A DNA stretch of 64,000 nucleotides from Hyphomicrobiales bacterium (GTDB lineage Bacteria; Pseudomonadota; Alphaproteobacteria; Rhizobiales; Beijerinckiaceae): contig JADJVD010000004.1 in the NCBI GenBank assembly GCA_016716745.1, positions 372,001 to 436,000 on the forward strand, given 5' to 3'. Below the pieces are notes generated by a model. It ran no database searches and was not told where the DNA came from. It saw only the letters and a list, made by a program, of their open reading frames with translations. Shown here piece by piece: positions 7,758-17,553 of the stretch. The position numbers and the translations under genes were made by a program. Each line of letters starts with the position of its first letter. The first letter of the stretch is position 1.

Positions 7758-8914
7758 CGTCTCGTCCTCGCGAACGGGGCGGAGACGACGGCCGGGCGCG
7801 CCTTGACGCTCTGCGAGGCGGCCAGAACGGCGGCGGCCATCGGCGTCGAGGCGGTCTGGATCGGCGCCGGGGGACGGGGACGCTCGCGCACCGGCTCCCG
7901 CGCGATGTCGCGGACGATGTCGCGCGTCGCGTCGGGGCGCATGGCCTCCGTATCGGCGAAGGCGACGGCGCGGCGCGGGGCGGGGGCGTCCTCGGCATTG
8001 GCCTCGGCGACCATCGTCGTCGTGCGGCCGGTGGCGGCGCGGGCGATCTGCGTCTCGACCAGGCTCGCCATGATGTTGTCGCGGACGCGGGCCGTCTTGC
8101 CGCCGAGCACGACGGCGATGATGTGGCGGCCGTCGCGGCGGGCGGAGGTCAGGAGGTTGAAGCCGGAGGCGCGGGTGTAGCCCGTCTTGATGCCGTCAAT
8201 GCCCTCGATGCGGCCGAGGAGGCGGTTGTGGTTACGATGGACGGCGCCGGCATAATAGAAGTTCGGCGTGCCGAAATACTTGTAATAGCGCGGGAAACGA
8301 TCCTGGATCGCGCGGCCGAGCAGGGCGAGGTCGCGCGCCGTCGTCACCTGCTGCGGGTTTGGCAAGCCGGAGGCGTTCTTGTAGACGGTGCGGCTCATGC
8401 CGAGCGCGCGCGCCTTGCGCGTCATCATTTCGGCGAAGGTGTCCTCGTCGCCGCCGATGTTCTCGGCGACGGTCGCGGCCACGTCGTTGGCCGATTTGGT
8501 CACGAGCGCCTTGATTGCGTCCTCGACCTCGATCGTCTCGCCGGGCTCGAGGCCGAGCTTGGACGGCGCCATGGAGGCGGCGTGCGAGGAGACGCGCAGG
8601 GGAGAATCGAGGCGGAAGCGCCCCTTCTCCAGCTGCTCGAACAGCATATAGAGCGTCATCACCTTGGTGACGGAGGCGGGATGGCGCAGCTCGTCCGGGT
8701 TCTGCGACTGCAGGACGCGGCCGGAGTTGGCGTCCACCACCAGCGAGGAGAAGGCGGGCGAATAGGAATTCGCCGCCGCGTGCCTCTTGTAGTGATGGCG
8801 TTTGCGCGCTTCGGCGGGCGTCGACATGAGCGACGTGACGGCGAACGCAACGGTCAGCGAGGCGGCGACAGCAGACAGACGCCTGCGCGCCCCGAAAACG
8901 CGACTCAGACCCAT
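7754..8914 (-). CDS. D-alanyl-D-alanine carboxypeptidase (penicillin-binding protein, S11 family)
   Basis: Periplasmic enzyme that trims the terminal D-alanine from peptidoglycan pentapeptides. The 386 residues begin with an arginine-rich signal peptide (hydrophobic about 14-30, cleavage near AEA) and hold the serine beta-lactamase-fold motifs: SVTK (81-84, catalytic serine 81), SAN in TKSANDVAATV, and KTG in GIKTGYTRASG. The catalytic domain ends near residue 285; the rest is Pro/Ala-rich linker stopping in ARTRR. That ending looks artificial because the next frame continues into a SPOR domain (see 7164-7757). The gene diverges from the phasin gene. The ATG at 8914 is well placed before the signal peptide. 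Confidence 0.9.
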   Translation of the reverse strand: MGLSRVFGARRRLSAVAASLTVAFAVTSLMSTPAEARKRHHYKRHAAANSYSPAFSSLVVDANSGRVLQSQNPDELRHPASVTKVMTLYMLFEQLEKGRFRLDSPLRVSSHAASMAPSKLGLEPGETIEVEDAIKALVTKSANDVAATVAENIGGDEDTFAEMMTRKARALGMSRTVYKNASGLPNPQQVTTARDLALLGRAIQDRFPRYYKYFGTPNFYYAGAVHRNHNRLLGRIEGIDGIKTGYTRASGFNLLTSARRDGRHIIAVVLGGKTARVRDNIMASLVETQIARAATGRTTTMVAEANAEDAPAPRRAVAFADTEAMRPDATRDIVRDIAREPVRERPRPPAPIQTASTPMAAAVLAASQSVKARPAVVSAPFARTRR

Positions 8915-9088
8915 ACCCGAACCCCACTTTGCGCGGATCGCGCCTCCCGCAACGGGGGAGGCGTGGCCCGAACACCACAGGGGTTCACGCTAGAGCGAAC
9001 GCGGTTACGGCCGGGTTAAACGCCGGAACGTCATTTACCAGAAAGGGTTAACGCCCGTTCACCGTGATTGCCCGGCGGTTAATTTTGC

Positions 9089-9135
9089 TGCGCCGCACAA
9101 TGACGCTTGACAAAATGGTGCACCGCACATAAATT
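9089..9135 (+). promoter_or_regulatory. Phasin promoter with twin TGC-type operator candidate
   Basis: A good sigma-70 promoter precedes the phasin gene: TTGACA at 9107-9112, a 17-bp spacer and TAAATT at 9130-9135. Two nearly identical 11-mers, TGCGCCGCACA (9089-9099) and TGCACCGCACA (9119-9129), lie exactly 30 bp apart, one upstream of the -35 box and one inside the spacer. TGC-rich sites are known targets of the PhaR repressor of phasin genes. Assigning these repeats to PhaR is inference. Confidence 0.62.
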
Positions 9136-9191
9136 CCGATTCAAGACAGCCGGCCGATCAACAGGCGGACGGCGCCGATCAGAAGAGGGAA

Positions 9192-9533
9192 ATGACCATG
9201 TTCACGAACGTTGAAGACTTCCAGAAGTTCGGCAAGGAGCAGATGGACGCCGCCAACAAGGCCGCCGCCACCTACACCAAGAACCTGCAGACGCTCGCCG
9301 CCGAGGCGTCCGACTACTCCAAGAAGTCGCTCGAGCAGGGCACGGCCGCTCTCGAGAAGCTGTTCGGCGCCAAGTCGCTCGACAAGGCCATCGAGGTTCA
9401 GTCCGACTACGCCAAGCAGGCGTATGAGGGCTTCGTCGCGCAGGCCACGAAGATGGGCGAGATCTACACGGCGATGGCGAAGGACGCCATGAAGCCGCTC
9501 GAGGGCGCGCTCGCCAAGGTTCAGGCGAAGTAA
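9192..9533 (+). CDS. Phasin family protein (polyhydroxyalkanoate granule-associated)
   Basis: Small amphipathic helical protein of 113 residues that coats polyhydroxyalkanoate storage granules. It opens FTNVEDFQKFGKEQMDAA, has no cysteine or signal peptide, and consists of Ala/Lys/Glu-rich helices typical of the phasin family, including a conserved DYSKKSLEQGTAALEKL-like segment. A GAAGAGGGAAATG ribosome-binding region precedes the ATG at 9192. It has its own promoter and a strong terminator (9602-9632), so it is probably a monocistronic, highly expressed gene. No PHA synthase gene is in the window. AT content and codon use fit a highly expressed native gene. Confidence 0.92.
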   Translation: MTMFTNVEDFQKFGKEQMDAANKAAATYTKNLQTLAAEASDYSKKSLEQGTAALEKLFGAKSLDKAIEVQSDYAKQAYEGFVAQATKMGEIYTAMAKDAMKPLEGALAKVQAK

Positions 9534-9601
9534 TTCTTCCCGACCGGGGCCGCTGCGGCGACCCCCTCCGACGCCGGTTCCTCCCTCCGGCGCGGATTCC
9601 T

Positions 9602-9632
9602 GAGCCCGGCTCGCAAGAGCCGGGCTCTTTTT
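9602..9632 (+). terminator. Rho-independent terminator of the phasin gene
   Basis: A perfect 11-bp stem, GAGCCCGGCTC (9602-9612) and GAGCCGGGCTC (9617-9627), closes a GCAA tetraloop and is followed by a run of T residues. It lies 68 bp after the phasin stop codon. Confidence 0.92.
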
Positions 9633-9841
9633 CGTTGCGAGCAGACCATTTGCCTGCCGCCGCATTGCGCGCGGCCGGCGCCTGCCGCGATGCGTTTCCC
9701 GGCTCTGGCGGGAGCGCCGGAGGCTCCCTAAATAAGCCTTGCTCCGGTCCCGAAATCGCGTTCCCCTTAAGGCGCGCCTTCGTGAGCGGCGGCGCAACGG
9801 GCGCGCCCGTCGGAAAGCGCGGGGCAGGACAGAAAGAGGCC

Positions 9842-10222
9842 ATGCGGATCGTCAAAGCCGACCAAGGCCGCGTCGTTTTCGGCGCGAAAGGTCCCGGCAA
9901 GTCTCCCCCGGGAGATGGAGACAAGGGGACGGGCACGTCCGTCATCACCCGAACGACGACGCAGACGAAAAAGCCGAGCCTCTACCGCGTGCTTCTGCTC
10001 AACGACGACTACACGCCGATGGAGTTCGTCGTCGACGTGCTGAGACGCTTTTTCGGCAAGGATCCCGAGGAGGCGACCCGCATCATGCTCCATGTCCACA
10101 ACAACGGCGTGGGGCAGTGCGGGATCTACACCTACGAGATCGCCGAGACGAAGGTGACGCAGGTGATGGAATTCGCACGCAAGCACCAGCACCCGTTGCA
10201 GTGCATCATGGAAAAGCAGTGA
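9842..10222 (+). CDS. clpS: ATP-dependent Clp protease adaptor ClpS
   Basis: N-degron adaptor that delivers proteins with destabilising N-terminal residues to ClpA/ClpP. The 126 residues comprise a flexible N-terminal tail of about 45 residues and the ClpS core with LLLNDDYTPMEFVV (residues 51-64, the N-degron pocket) and HVHNNGVGQCG (84-94). The ATG at 9842 gives MRIVKADQG; a longer open frame upstream is not needed. clpA starts 12 bp after the stop, the usual arrangement, so the adaptor and its unfoldase are co-transcribed. The tail is longer than in E. coli ClpS, as is common in alphaproteobacteria. Confidence 0.97.
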   Translation: MRIVKADQGRVVFGAKGPGKSPPGDGDKGTGTSVITRTTTQTKKPSLYRVLLLNDDYTPMEFVVDVLRRFFGKDPEEATRIMLHVHNNGVGQCGIYTYEIAETKVTQVMEFARKHQHPLQCIMEKQ

Positions 10223-10234
10223 GGACCAGCCAGC

Positions 10235-12691
<2,457 letters not shown>

Positions 12692-12726
12692 GGGGGACGG
12701 CCGGGCGGTCACCGCCCGCGCCCGCC

Positions 12727-12801
12727 GTCGTTGCGAGCGAAGCGAAGCAATCCAGGCGTTGGCACGCTGGATTGCTTCGTCGCTTCGCTCCTCGCATTGA
12801 C
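12727..12801. repeat. Single palindromic repeat, family A
   Basis: One 75-bp inverted repeat of the same family as the array at 4835, with left arm GTTGCGAGCGAAGCGAAGC and a right arm ending in CTCGCATTGAC. It follows clpA by 36 bp. Its arms still pair almost fully although its sequence differs from the other copies at several positions. Confidence 0.9.
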
Positions 12802-12828
12802 GGCGGCGCACGCCTACCGTGACGACAG

Positions 12829-13030
12829 GCTGTCATCCCCGGCGGCGACCGCAGGTCGCCGGGAAGGGGATCCATGCCGAGGGGCGGGGCGGCGAGACGG
12901 GTGGATTCCCTTCCCCTCGCTTCGCTCGGCCGGGAATGACAGGCGCAGCTTCGTTAGGCCGGGAATGACAGCCGCGGCTTCGCCCGGCCCGTGACGACAG
13001 GCGCGGCATCGTTCGGTCGGGAGACACACG
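12829..13030. repeat. Palindromic repeat cluster, family B
   Basis: A second repeat type built from inverted modules: GTCATCCCCGGCGGCGACC with its partner GGTCGCCGGGAAGGGGAT, then TGGATTCCCTTCCCCTCGC, CTTCGCTCGGCCGGGAATGA, and partial repeats of the last module up to about 13020. The same modules recur at 18862-19245. It sits right behind the family A copy, between clpA and azlC. I see no coding sequence in 12692-13113; apparent frames here merely translate the repeats. Confidence 0.85.
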
Positions 13031-13113
13031 CCCGCGATGAATGACTGCCGTGCGCAGCGGTCTCTCGCCATTGGCGTCTCGCCCCGTCTATCTTCCCCAC
13101 GCCGGGGGGGCGG

Positions 13114-13833
13114 ATGAATCGGGACGGGGGCTGGTGGTTTCGCGAGGGGGCGCGGCAGGCGGCGTTGGGGCCGGCCTGGATCGTCGGCCTGTCGCTCGTC
13201 AGCGTCGGCGGGCTGGCGCATGACGTCGGCGTCGGCCTGTGGGTCGCGGCGCTGTCGACGCTGATCGTCTGGGCGGGGCCGGGTCAGCTCATCTATTTCG
13301 CCTCGATCGCCTCCGGCGCGGCGCCCATCGCCATCGTGGCGGCGACGACGCTCGCCGGCGTGCGGTTCGTGCCGATGGTGGTCTCGCTGCTGCCGCGCGT
13401 GCGCGGCGAACGCACCGGCGTCGCGGCGCAGATTCTCGCCTCGCATTTCATCGCCGTCACCGTCTGGGTCGAGATGATGCGCCGCGCGCCGGACGTTCCG
13501 CGCGAGCGGCGCATGGCGTATTTCTTCGGCTTTGCAACGGCTTGCATCCTCATCGCGACGGCGCTGACGATGGCCGGCTTCGAGCTGTCGCGGCTGCTGC
13601 CGCCGGCGCTAGCGGCGGCGCTGCTGTTCGTCTCGCCGATCTATTTCACCAGCGCCCTGATGCGAGGGGCGCGCGAGGGCATGGACTGGATCGCGCTCGG
13701 GCTCGGGCTGGCGCTGGCGCCGATCATGAACCGCTGGGTCGGCGGCGGGCTCGACCTGCTGGTCACGGGCCTCGTCGGCGGGACGCTCGCCTATGGCTGG
13801 CGCGTCGGCGCGCGGATGCGGAGGGCGGCATGA
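13114..13833 (+). CDS. AzlC family branched-chain amino acid exporter, large subunit
   Basis: Integral membrane protein of 239 residues with several hydrophobic segments, matching the AzlC (LIV-E family) large subunit: an N-terminal FREGARQAALGPAWIVGL segment, VWAGPGQLIYFA near residue 55, TLAGVRFVPMVVSLLP near 85 and a hydrophobic C-terminal half. It probably exports branched-chain amino acids or analogues together with the small subunit encoded directly after it; the genes overlap by 4 bp (ATGA). The ATG at 13114 is preceded by GGGGGGGC. No regulator is adjacent. Confidence 0.88.
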   Translation: MNRDGGWWFREGARQAALGPAWIVGLSLVSVGGLAHDVGVGLWVAALSTLIVWAGPGQLIYFASIASGAAPIAIVAATTLAGVRFVPMVVSLLPRVRGERTGVAAQILASHFIAVTVWVEMMRRAPDVPRERRMAYFFGFATACILIATALTMAGFELSRLLPPALAAALLFVSPIYFTSALMRGAREGMDWIALGLGLALAPIMNRWVGGGLDLLVTGLVGGTLAYGWRVGARMRRAA

Positions 13834-14183
13834 GCGCGGCCGATCTCGTCGACCCGGCCGTCTCGCCCTTCCTCGCCATGCTTCTGCTGGCGGCCGCGCC
13901 GAACCTCGTCTTCCGAGTCGTCGGCGTCTTCCTGTCGCGCGGCATGAACGAGGATTCGGAGGCGTTCGCCTTCATCCGGGCGCTGGCGACCGCGCTGCTC
14001 GCCGGCGTCGTCGGCAAGCTGCTGGCGTCGCCGCCCGGCGCGCTGGCGGCGACGAGCCTCGCCGCCCGGCTCGTCGCGCTGGCGCTGGCGATGGCGACGT
14101 TCCGGTTCGGCGGAGGGTCGCTGTTGCGGGCGCTGATCGTCGGCGAGGCGGCGCTGGTGGCGAGCCTGTTGCTCGACCTCTGA
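13830..14183 (+). CDS. AzlD family small subunit of branched-chain amino acid exporter
   Basis: Small membrane protein of 117 residues with about four hydrophobic segments (near 12-32, 48-64, 70-90, 96-115), the size and pattern of AzlD. Its ATG overlaps the stop of the AzlC-type gene, which suggests translational coupling. Sequence conservation in this family is low, so the call rests on size, topology and position. It ends 3 bp before the convergent HIT gene's stop codon, leaving no room for a separate terminator. Confidence 0.82.
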   Translation: MSAADLVDPAVSPFLAMLLLAAAPNLVFRVVGVFLSRGMNEDSEAFAFIRALATALLAGVVGKLLASPPGALAATSLAARLVALALAMATFRFGGGSLLRALIVGEAALVASLLLDL

Positions 14184-14186
14184 CGG

Positions 14187-14603
14187 TCAGCGGAGCGCGA
14201 CGCGGATTTTCTCGGCGTTGGCCGCCAGAACGGCCTTGTCGCCCATCGTTCCGGGCGGGCGCAGCTTCACCCCGTCCCAGCGCGGCAGCAGGTGGAAGTG
14301 CAGGTGGAACACCTCCTGACCGCCCGCCTCTTCGGAGAATTGCTGGAGCGTCAGCCCGTCCGCGCCCATCGCCGCGACCACGGCGCGGCCGACCCTGGCG
14401 AGCGCCGGCGCCATCGCCGCGAGGGCGGCGGGGTCGATGTCGAGCAGGTTGCGGGCGGGCGCCTTGGGGATGACGAGGACATGGCCGTCGGCGCGCGGCA
14501 TGATGTCCATGAAGGCGAAGGCGGCCTCGTCCTCGTAGATCTTCAGCGCAGGGATCTCGCCGCGCAGGATTTTCGCAAAGATGTTGCTGGGGTCGTAGGA
14601 CAC
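14187..14603 (-). CDS. HIT family protein (histidine triad nucleotide hydrolase)
   Basis: Nucleotide-binding hydrolase of 138 residues. From a GTG at 14603 it reads MSYDPSNIFAKILRGEIP, the usual beginning of bacterial HIT proteins, and carries the catalytic triad motif in FHLHFHLLPRW near residue 100. Substrates of this branch are typically nucleoside phosphoramidates or adenylates. An upstream ATG at 14642 would add 13 residues (MRHLGRSPSRGVF) unlike the family, and the GTG has GAGGTG 5 bp before it. That Shine-Dalgarno sequence lies in the 3' arm of a strong hairpin (14608-14637). The gene converges with azlD. Confidence 0.88.
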   Translation of the reverse strand: MSYDPSNIFAKILRGEIPALKIYEDEAAFAFMDIMPRADGHVLVIPKAPARNLLDIDPAALAAMAPALARVGRAVVAAMGADGLTLQQFSEEAGGQEVFHLHFHLLPRWDGVKLRPPGTMGDKAVLAANAEKIRVALR

Positions 14604-14607
14604 GAAA

Positions 14608-14637
14608 ACACCTCGGGAGGGGGATCTCCCGAGGTGT
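14608..14637 (-). promoter_or_regulatory. Hairpin covering the HIT gene ribosome-binding site
   Basis: On the minus strand a perfect 12-bp stem (ACACCTCGGGAG pairing with CTCCCGAGGTGT, 6-nt loop) ends 4 bp before the GTG start at 14603. The 3' arm contains GAGGTG, the likely Shine-Dalgarno sequence, so the folded leader would hide it. TTTT follows the stem, so it could also act as an attenuator for transcription arriving from upstream. Confidence 0.6.
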
Positions 14638-14702
14638 CGCAAGCCGACCGGCGCGGGTCAAGCGGAGGGGGTTGGGAACGCCGGCCGGCCCAACTCAGTC
14701 GA

Positions 14703-15452
14703 TTACTGCCAGTCGGACGAGCGGGAGCCGCGGCCCTCGAGCTGGCCCTGACGCCAGCCCGGACCCATGCCCGGACCCATGCCCGGACCCATGCCCGGAC
14801 CCATGCCGCCCGGGCCCATGCCGCCGGGGCCGCCCGGACCCATCATGCCGGGGCCGCCCTGTCCGTGGCGCCCGCCGTGGCCGCCCATGCCGCCCTTGCC
14901 GCGACCCATCGGGCCCATCTGGTCGACCGTCTTCTTCTGCGCCTCGTCGAGCGTGGCGTAGAAGGCCTCGATCTTCGGCTTCAGCGTCGTCATGGCGGCG
15001 TTGGCCATGGACAGGCGCTGCTGCGCGACCGCGAGACGGCCGGGGACCGTGGAGGTGTCCGGCGTCGTGGCGCAAAGCTTCTTGGCCTCGCCGGCGACCT
15101 GCACCGCCGTGGCGCGCAGATCGTTCAGCGCCGGCTTCTGGGCGTCGGTCAGGTTCAGGCGGGCGGACAGGCCGTCGGCCATCTTCTGGGTGACGTAGCC
15201 GACATCGGCGGCGCAGAAGCGCTCGATGCCGCCGCGACCCATCATGCCGCCCATCGGGCCGAAGCCGGGGCCGTGGCCGCGCCAGCCCTGCGCCGTGGCG
15301 ACGCCCGCGCCGATGGCGAGCAGCGCGCCGCCGACCAGGACGGTCTTGCCGAGCGTCGACTTCAGGAACGGCTTGCGCGGCGCGGGAGCGGCCGGCGCGG
15401 CGGTCGGGGCGGGGGATTCGGCGGTTTCGGGCTTCATGTCTTCGGCGCTCAT
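14703..15452 (-). CDS. Spy/CpxP-like (LTXXQ motif) envelope protein with Gly-Met-Gly-Pro repeats
   Basis: Envelope protein of 249 residues. A Pro/Ala-rich N-terminus precedes a single hydrophobic segment (about 32-52, TVLVGGALLAIGAGVATA), so it is anchored in or exported across the inner membrane. The central helical region holds LNLTDAQKPAL, the LTXXQ motif of Spy/CpxP periplasmic chaperones, and two cysteines. The C-terminus is low complexity, with MGPG repeats (DNA 14760-14815, 12-bp unit) and other Gly/Met-rich text. The ATG at 15452 follows GGAGGACAACAA, an excellent ribosome-binding site. Metal or envelope-stress sensing is a family-level guess. Confidence 0.8.
   Translation of the reverse strand: MSAEDMKPETAESPAPTAAPAAPAPRKPFLKSTLGKTVLVGGALLAIGAGVATAQGWRGHGPGFGPMGGMMGRGGIERFCAADVGYVTQKMADGLSARLNLTDAQKPALNDLRATAVQVAGEAKKLCATTPDTSTVPGRLAVAQQRLSMANAAMTTLKPKIEAFYATLDEAQKKTVDQMGPMGRGKGGMGGHGGRHGQGGPGMMGPGGPGGMGPGGMGPGMGPGMGPGMGPGWRQGQLEGRGSRSSDWQ
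14760..14815. repeat. 12-bp tandem repeat inside the Spy/CpxP-like gene
   Basis: A 12-bp unit (CCCGGACCCATG) is repeated in tandem four to five times and encodes the Gly-Pro-Gly-Met repeats near the protein's C-terminus. Such an in-frame repeat can vary in copy number between strains without breaking the gene. Confidence 0.85.
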
Positions 15453-15525
15453 TTGTTGTCCTCCGGGGTCGAAGCGATGAGAGGAAGATGAGCGCGGCCG
15501 TGCCCGAATCCAACTTAAGGTTTCG

Positions 15526-16755
15526 TCATGTTTCGTCCATCTCGGCCGCAGCCGGAGCGGCCTTGCGGAACGGCGCATGCTCGCCGTAGAGGCGGATGAT
15601 CTCCTGCATCTCGGCCCGCTCGCGGGCCAGAAAGGTCGCCACCGCCCGGCCGAGGCGCGGGTCGGCGAAGGAGTGGGCCGAATGGGTCGGCACCGCGCGA
15701 TAGCCGCGCGCCAGCTTGTGCTCGCCCTGCGCCCCGGCCTCGACGCGCGTCAGCCCGCGCTCGATGGCGAAGTCGATCGCCTGATAGTAGCAAAGCTCGA
15801 AATGCAGGAAGGGGTGATGCTCGATCGCGCCCCAGTTGCGGCCGTAGAGGGCGTCGCCGCCGATCAGGTTGAGCGCGCCGGCGACATAGCGCCCGCCGCG
15901 CCGGGCCATCACCAGCAGCACGCGGTCGGCCATCGCCTCGCCGAGCAGGGAGAAGAAGCGGCGGTTGAGATAGGGGCTGCCCCATTTGCGCGAGCCGGTG
16001 TCCATGTAGAAGGCGAAGAAGGCGTCCCAATGCGCCTGCGTGATCGCCGCGCCGGTCAGGCGCTCGATGGTGAGGCCCGCGGCCAGCGCCTCGCGCCGCT
16101 CGCGACGGATCGCCTTGCGCTTGCGGGAGGCGAGGGCGGCGAGGAAATCCTCGAAACTCCCGTATCCCTCGTTGAAGAAGTGGAACTGCTCGCCGGTGCG
16201 GCGCAGCCAGCCCGCGCCTTCGAGGGCCGCCGCCTCGCCGTCGGTCGCGAAGGTGACGTGGGCGGAGGAGGCGCCGGTCTGATCGCGCAGGGCGATGAGC
16301 CCGTCGATCAGCGCGGCGCGGGCCGCCTGCTCCTGCGGGCCGGGGGCGACGAGGAGGCGCGGGCCGGGCGCCGGCGTGAAGGGCGCGGCGATCTGGAGCT
16401 TCGGATAGTAGGCGCCGCCGGCGCGGGCGTAGGCGTCCGCCCAGGCGTGATCGAAGACGTATTCGCCGTAGGAGTGCTCTTTCAGATAGCAGGGCGCGGC
16501 GGCCAGAACGGCGCCGGCGGCGTCCTGCACGAGGAGGTGGCGCGGCGTCCACCCCGAGCGACCGCCGACGCAGCCGGACGCTTCGAGCGCGAGAAGAAAT
16601 TCGTGTGAAACGAAAGGGTTTGGCGGGGTTGCTTGAGAGTTTGAATCGGGCGCTTCAGATCCCGAATCAAGTCGCCCGGCGCAACGGTTCCAGTCGTCGG
16701 CGGAGATGTCCGCGAGCGAACCAAGGGCGAGGAGACGAAAGGGCGAGGCGGCCAT
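15526..16755 (-). CDS. GNAT-superfamily protein (DUF482, FemAB-like)
   Basis: Protein of 409 residues of the DUF482 group, related to the FemAB/GNAT acyltransferases sometimes annotated as peptidoglycan biosynthesis or recognition proteins. Recognisable parts are NPFVSHEFLLALE (near 46), GWTPRHLLVQD, CYLKEHSYGEYVFDHAWADAY and, later, RYVAGALNLIGGDALYGRNWG and HFELCYYQAIDFAIERGL. No signal peptide or membrane helix is visible. The ATG at 16755 is chosen because the next one upstream (16815) adds residues unlike the family. The gene precedes the Spy-like gene on the same strand. The acceptor substrate is unknown. Confidence 0.82.
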   Translation of the reverse strand: MAASPFRLLALGSLADISADDWNRCAGRLDSGSEAPDSNSQATPPNPFVSHEFLLALEASGCVGGRSGWTPRHLLVQDAAGAVLAAAPCYLKEHSYGEYVFDHAWADAYARAGGAYYPKLQIAAPFTPAPGPRLLVAPGPQEQAARAALIDGLIALRDQTGASSAHVTFATDGEAAALEGAGWLRRTGEQFHFFNEGYGSFEDFLAALASRKRKAIRRERREALAAGLTIERLTGAAITQAHWDAFFAFYMDTGSRKWGSPYLNRRFFSLLGEAMADRVLLVMARRGGRYVAGALNLIGGDALYGRNWGAIEHHPFLHFELCYYQAIDFAIERGLTRVEAGAQGEHKLARGYRAVPTHSAHSFADPRLGRAVATFLARERAEMQEIIRLYGEHAPFRKAAPAAAEMDET

Positions 16756-16853
16756 CTCGGCCAGATATGGAGCGTCGCCCGAGCGACGTCGAGACGCCCG
16801 GGCGGCTTGTCGCAAACGCCGCGCGCCGGAGCGCGAGGCTCCGGGTCAGCGCG

Positions 16854-17135
16854 TCAGCGGCGACAGATGCGCCGGGGGCCAAACGGCGTCTCGCGCCACC
16901 AGCAGCGCGCGGGCCGCCACATCGGGCGATGCGGCCGCGCCCAGGGGCGGGCCATCGGCGCGCAGCGACCGATGCGGTTGCGGGTCCAGCCCGGGCCGCA
17001 CCCCATCGCGGCAAGCTTGACGCTCTGACCGGCGGGGGCGGGCGCGAGGGGAAGCGCCTGCGCTCCGGTCCCCGCGAGCATTGCGGCGCCGAGGGCGCCG
17101 GCGATCGACAATCCAAGCCTCTTGGCTAGCCTCAT
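16854..17135 (-). CDS. Small secreted GCG_CRPN-type protein, copy 1
   Basis: Secreted protein of 93 residues. A signal peptide (about 1-27, ending in GAQA) is followed by LPLAPAPAG and the motif MGCGPGWTRNRIGRCAP, which matches the GCG...CRP signature that marks a family of small secreted proteins common in Hyphomicrobiales. The rest is Arg/Pro/Trp-rich. The ATG at 17135 has GGGAGAG upstream. The next gene (17200-17481) is a paralogue of exactly the same length, only 64 bp away. Function is unknown; the two paired cysteines suggest a disulphide. Confidence 0.75.
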   Translation of the reverse strand: MRLAKRLGLSIAGALGAAMLAGTGAQALPLAPAPAGQSVKLAAMGCGPGWTRNRIGRCAPMARPWARPHRPMWRPARCWWRETPFGPRRICRR

Positions 17136-17199
17136 GTCGCTCTCCCTTCATGTGAACGAGTCATCACAGTCGGATTGGTTACGGCCGCTTCGTGGCCGT

Positions 17200-17481
17200 T
17201 CAGCGGCAGACGCGGCGCATGCCGCCGACGCGCCGCTCGATCCGGCAATTGGTGGCGCGGTCGTATCCGGCCTGCGGGCGGTAGGTGCGATGCAGCGGCA
17301 TGAAGCGGCGCACGACCGGCCGGCACATGCCCCAGCGATTGCGCGCCCAGCCGCGCCCGCAGCCCATGGCCGTCTGCTCGACGTGGGAAGCGCCCGACGG
17401 GGCAGGCGCCATCGGCAGCGCCTGCGCCGGCAGGACGGCGAGGCTGACAAATCCGGCGGCGGCGACGATCAGCGACTTCAT
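17200..17481 (-). CDS. Small secreted GCG_CRPN-type protein, copy 2
   Basis: Second 93-residue secreted protein, with a signal peptide (MKSLIVAAAGFVSLAVLPAQA), then LPMAPAPSG and MGCGRGWARNRWGMCRP. The layout (signal peptide, LPxAPAP, GCG-x-GW...G-x-CxP) is the same as in copy 1, so the genes arose by tandem duplication, but the C-termini differ and this one has two further cysteines (TNCRIERR and RVCR). The ATG at 17481 has GGGAGA at good spacing; upstream in-frame starts would only add non-family residues. Unknown function. Confidence 0.77.
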   Translation of the reverse strand: MKSLIVAAAGFVSLAVLPAQALPMAPAPSGASHVEQTAMGCGRGWARNRWGMCRPVVRRFMPLHRTYRPQAGYDRATNCRIERRVGGMRRVCR

Positions 17482-17553
17482 ACGCAATCTCCCGAAAAGT
17501 GTGTGGGAGACGAAACGCATGAGCGCGGGATTGGTTCCGCCGCGTTGGCGCAA

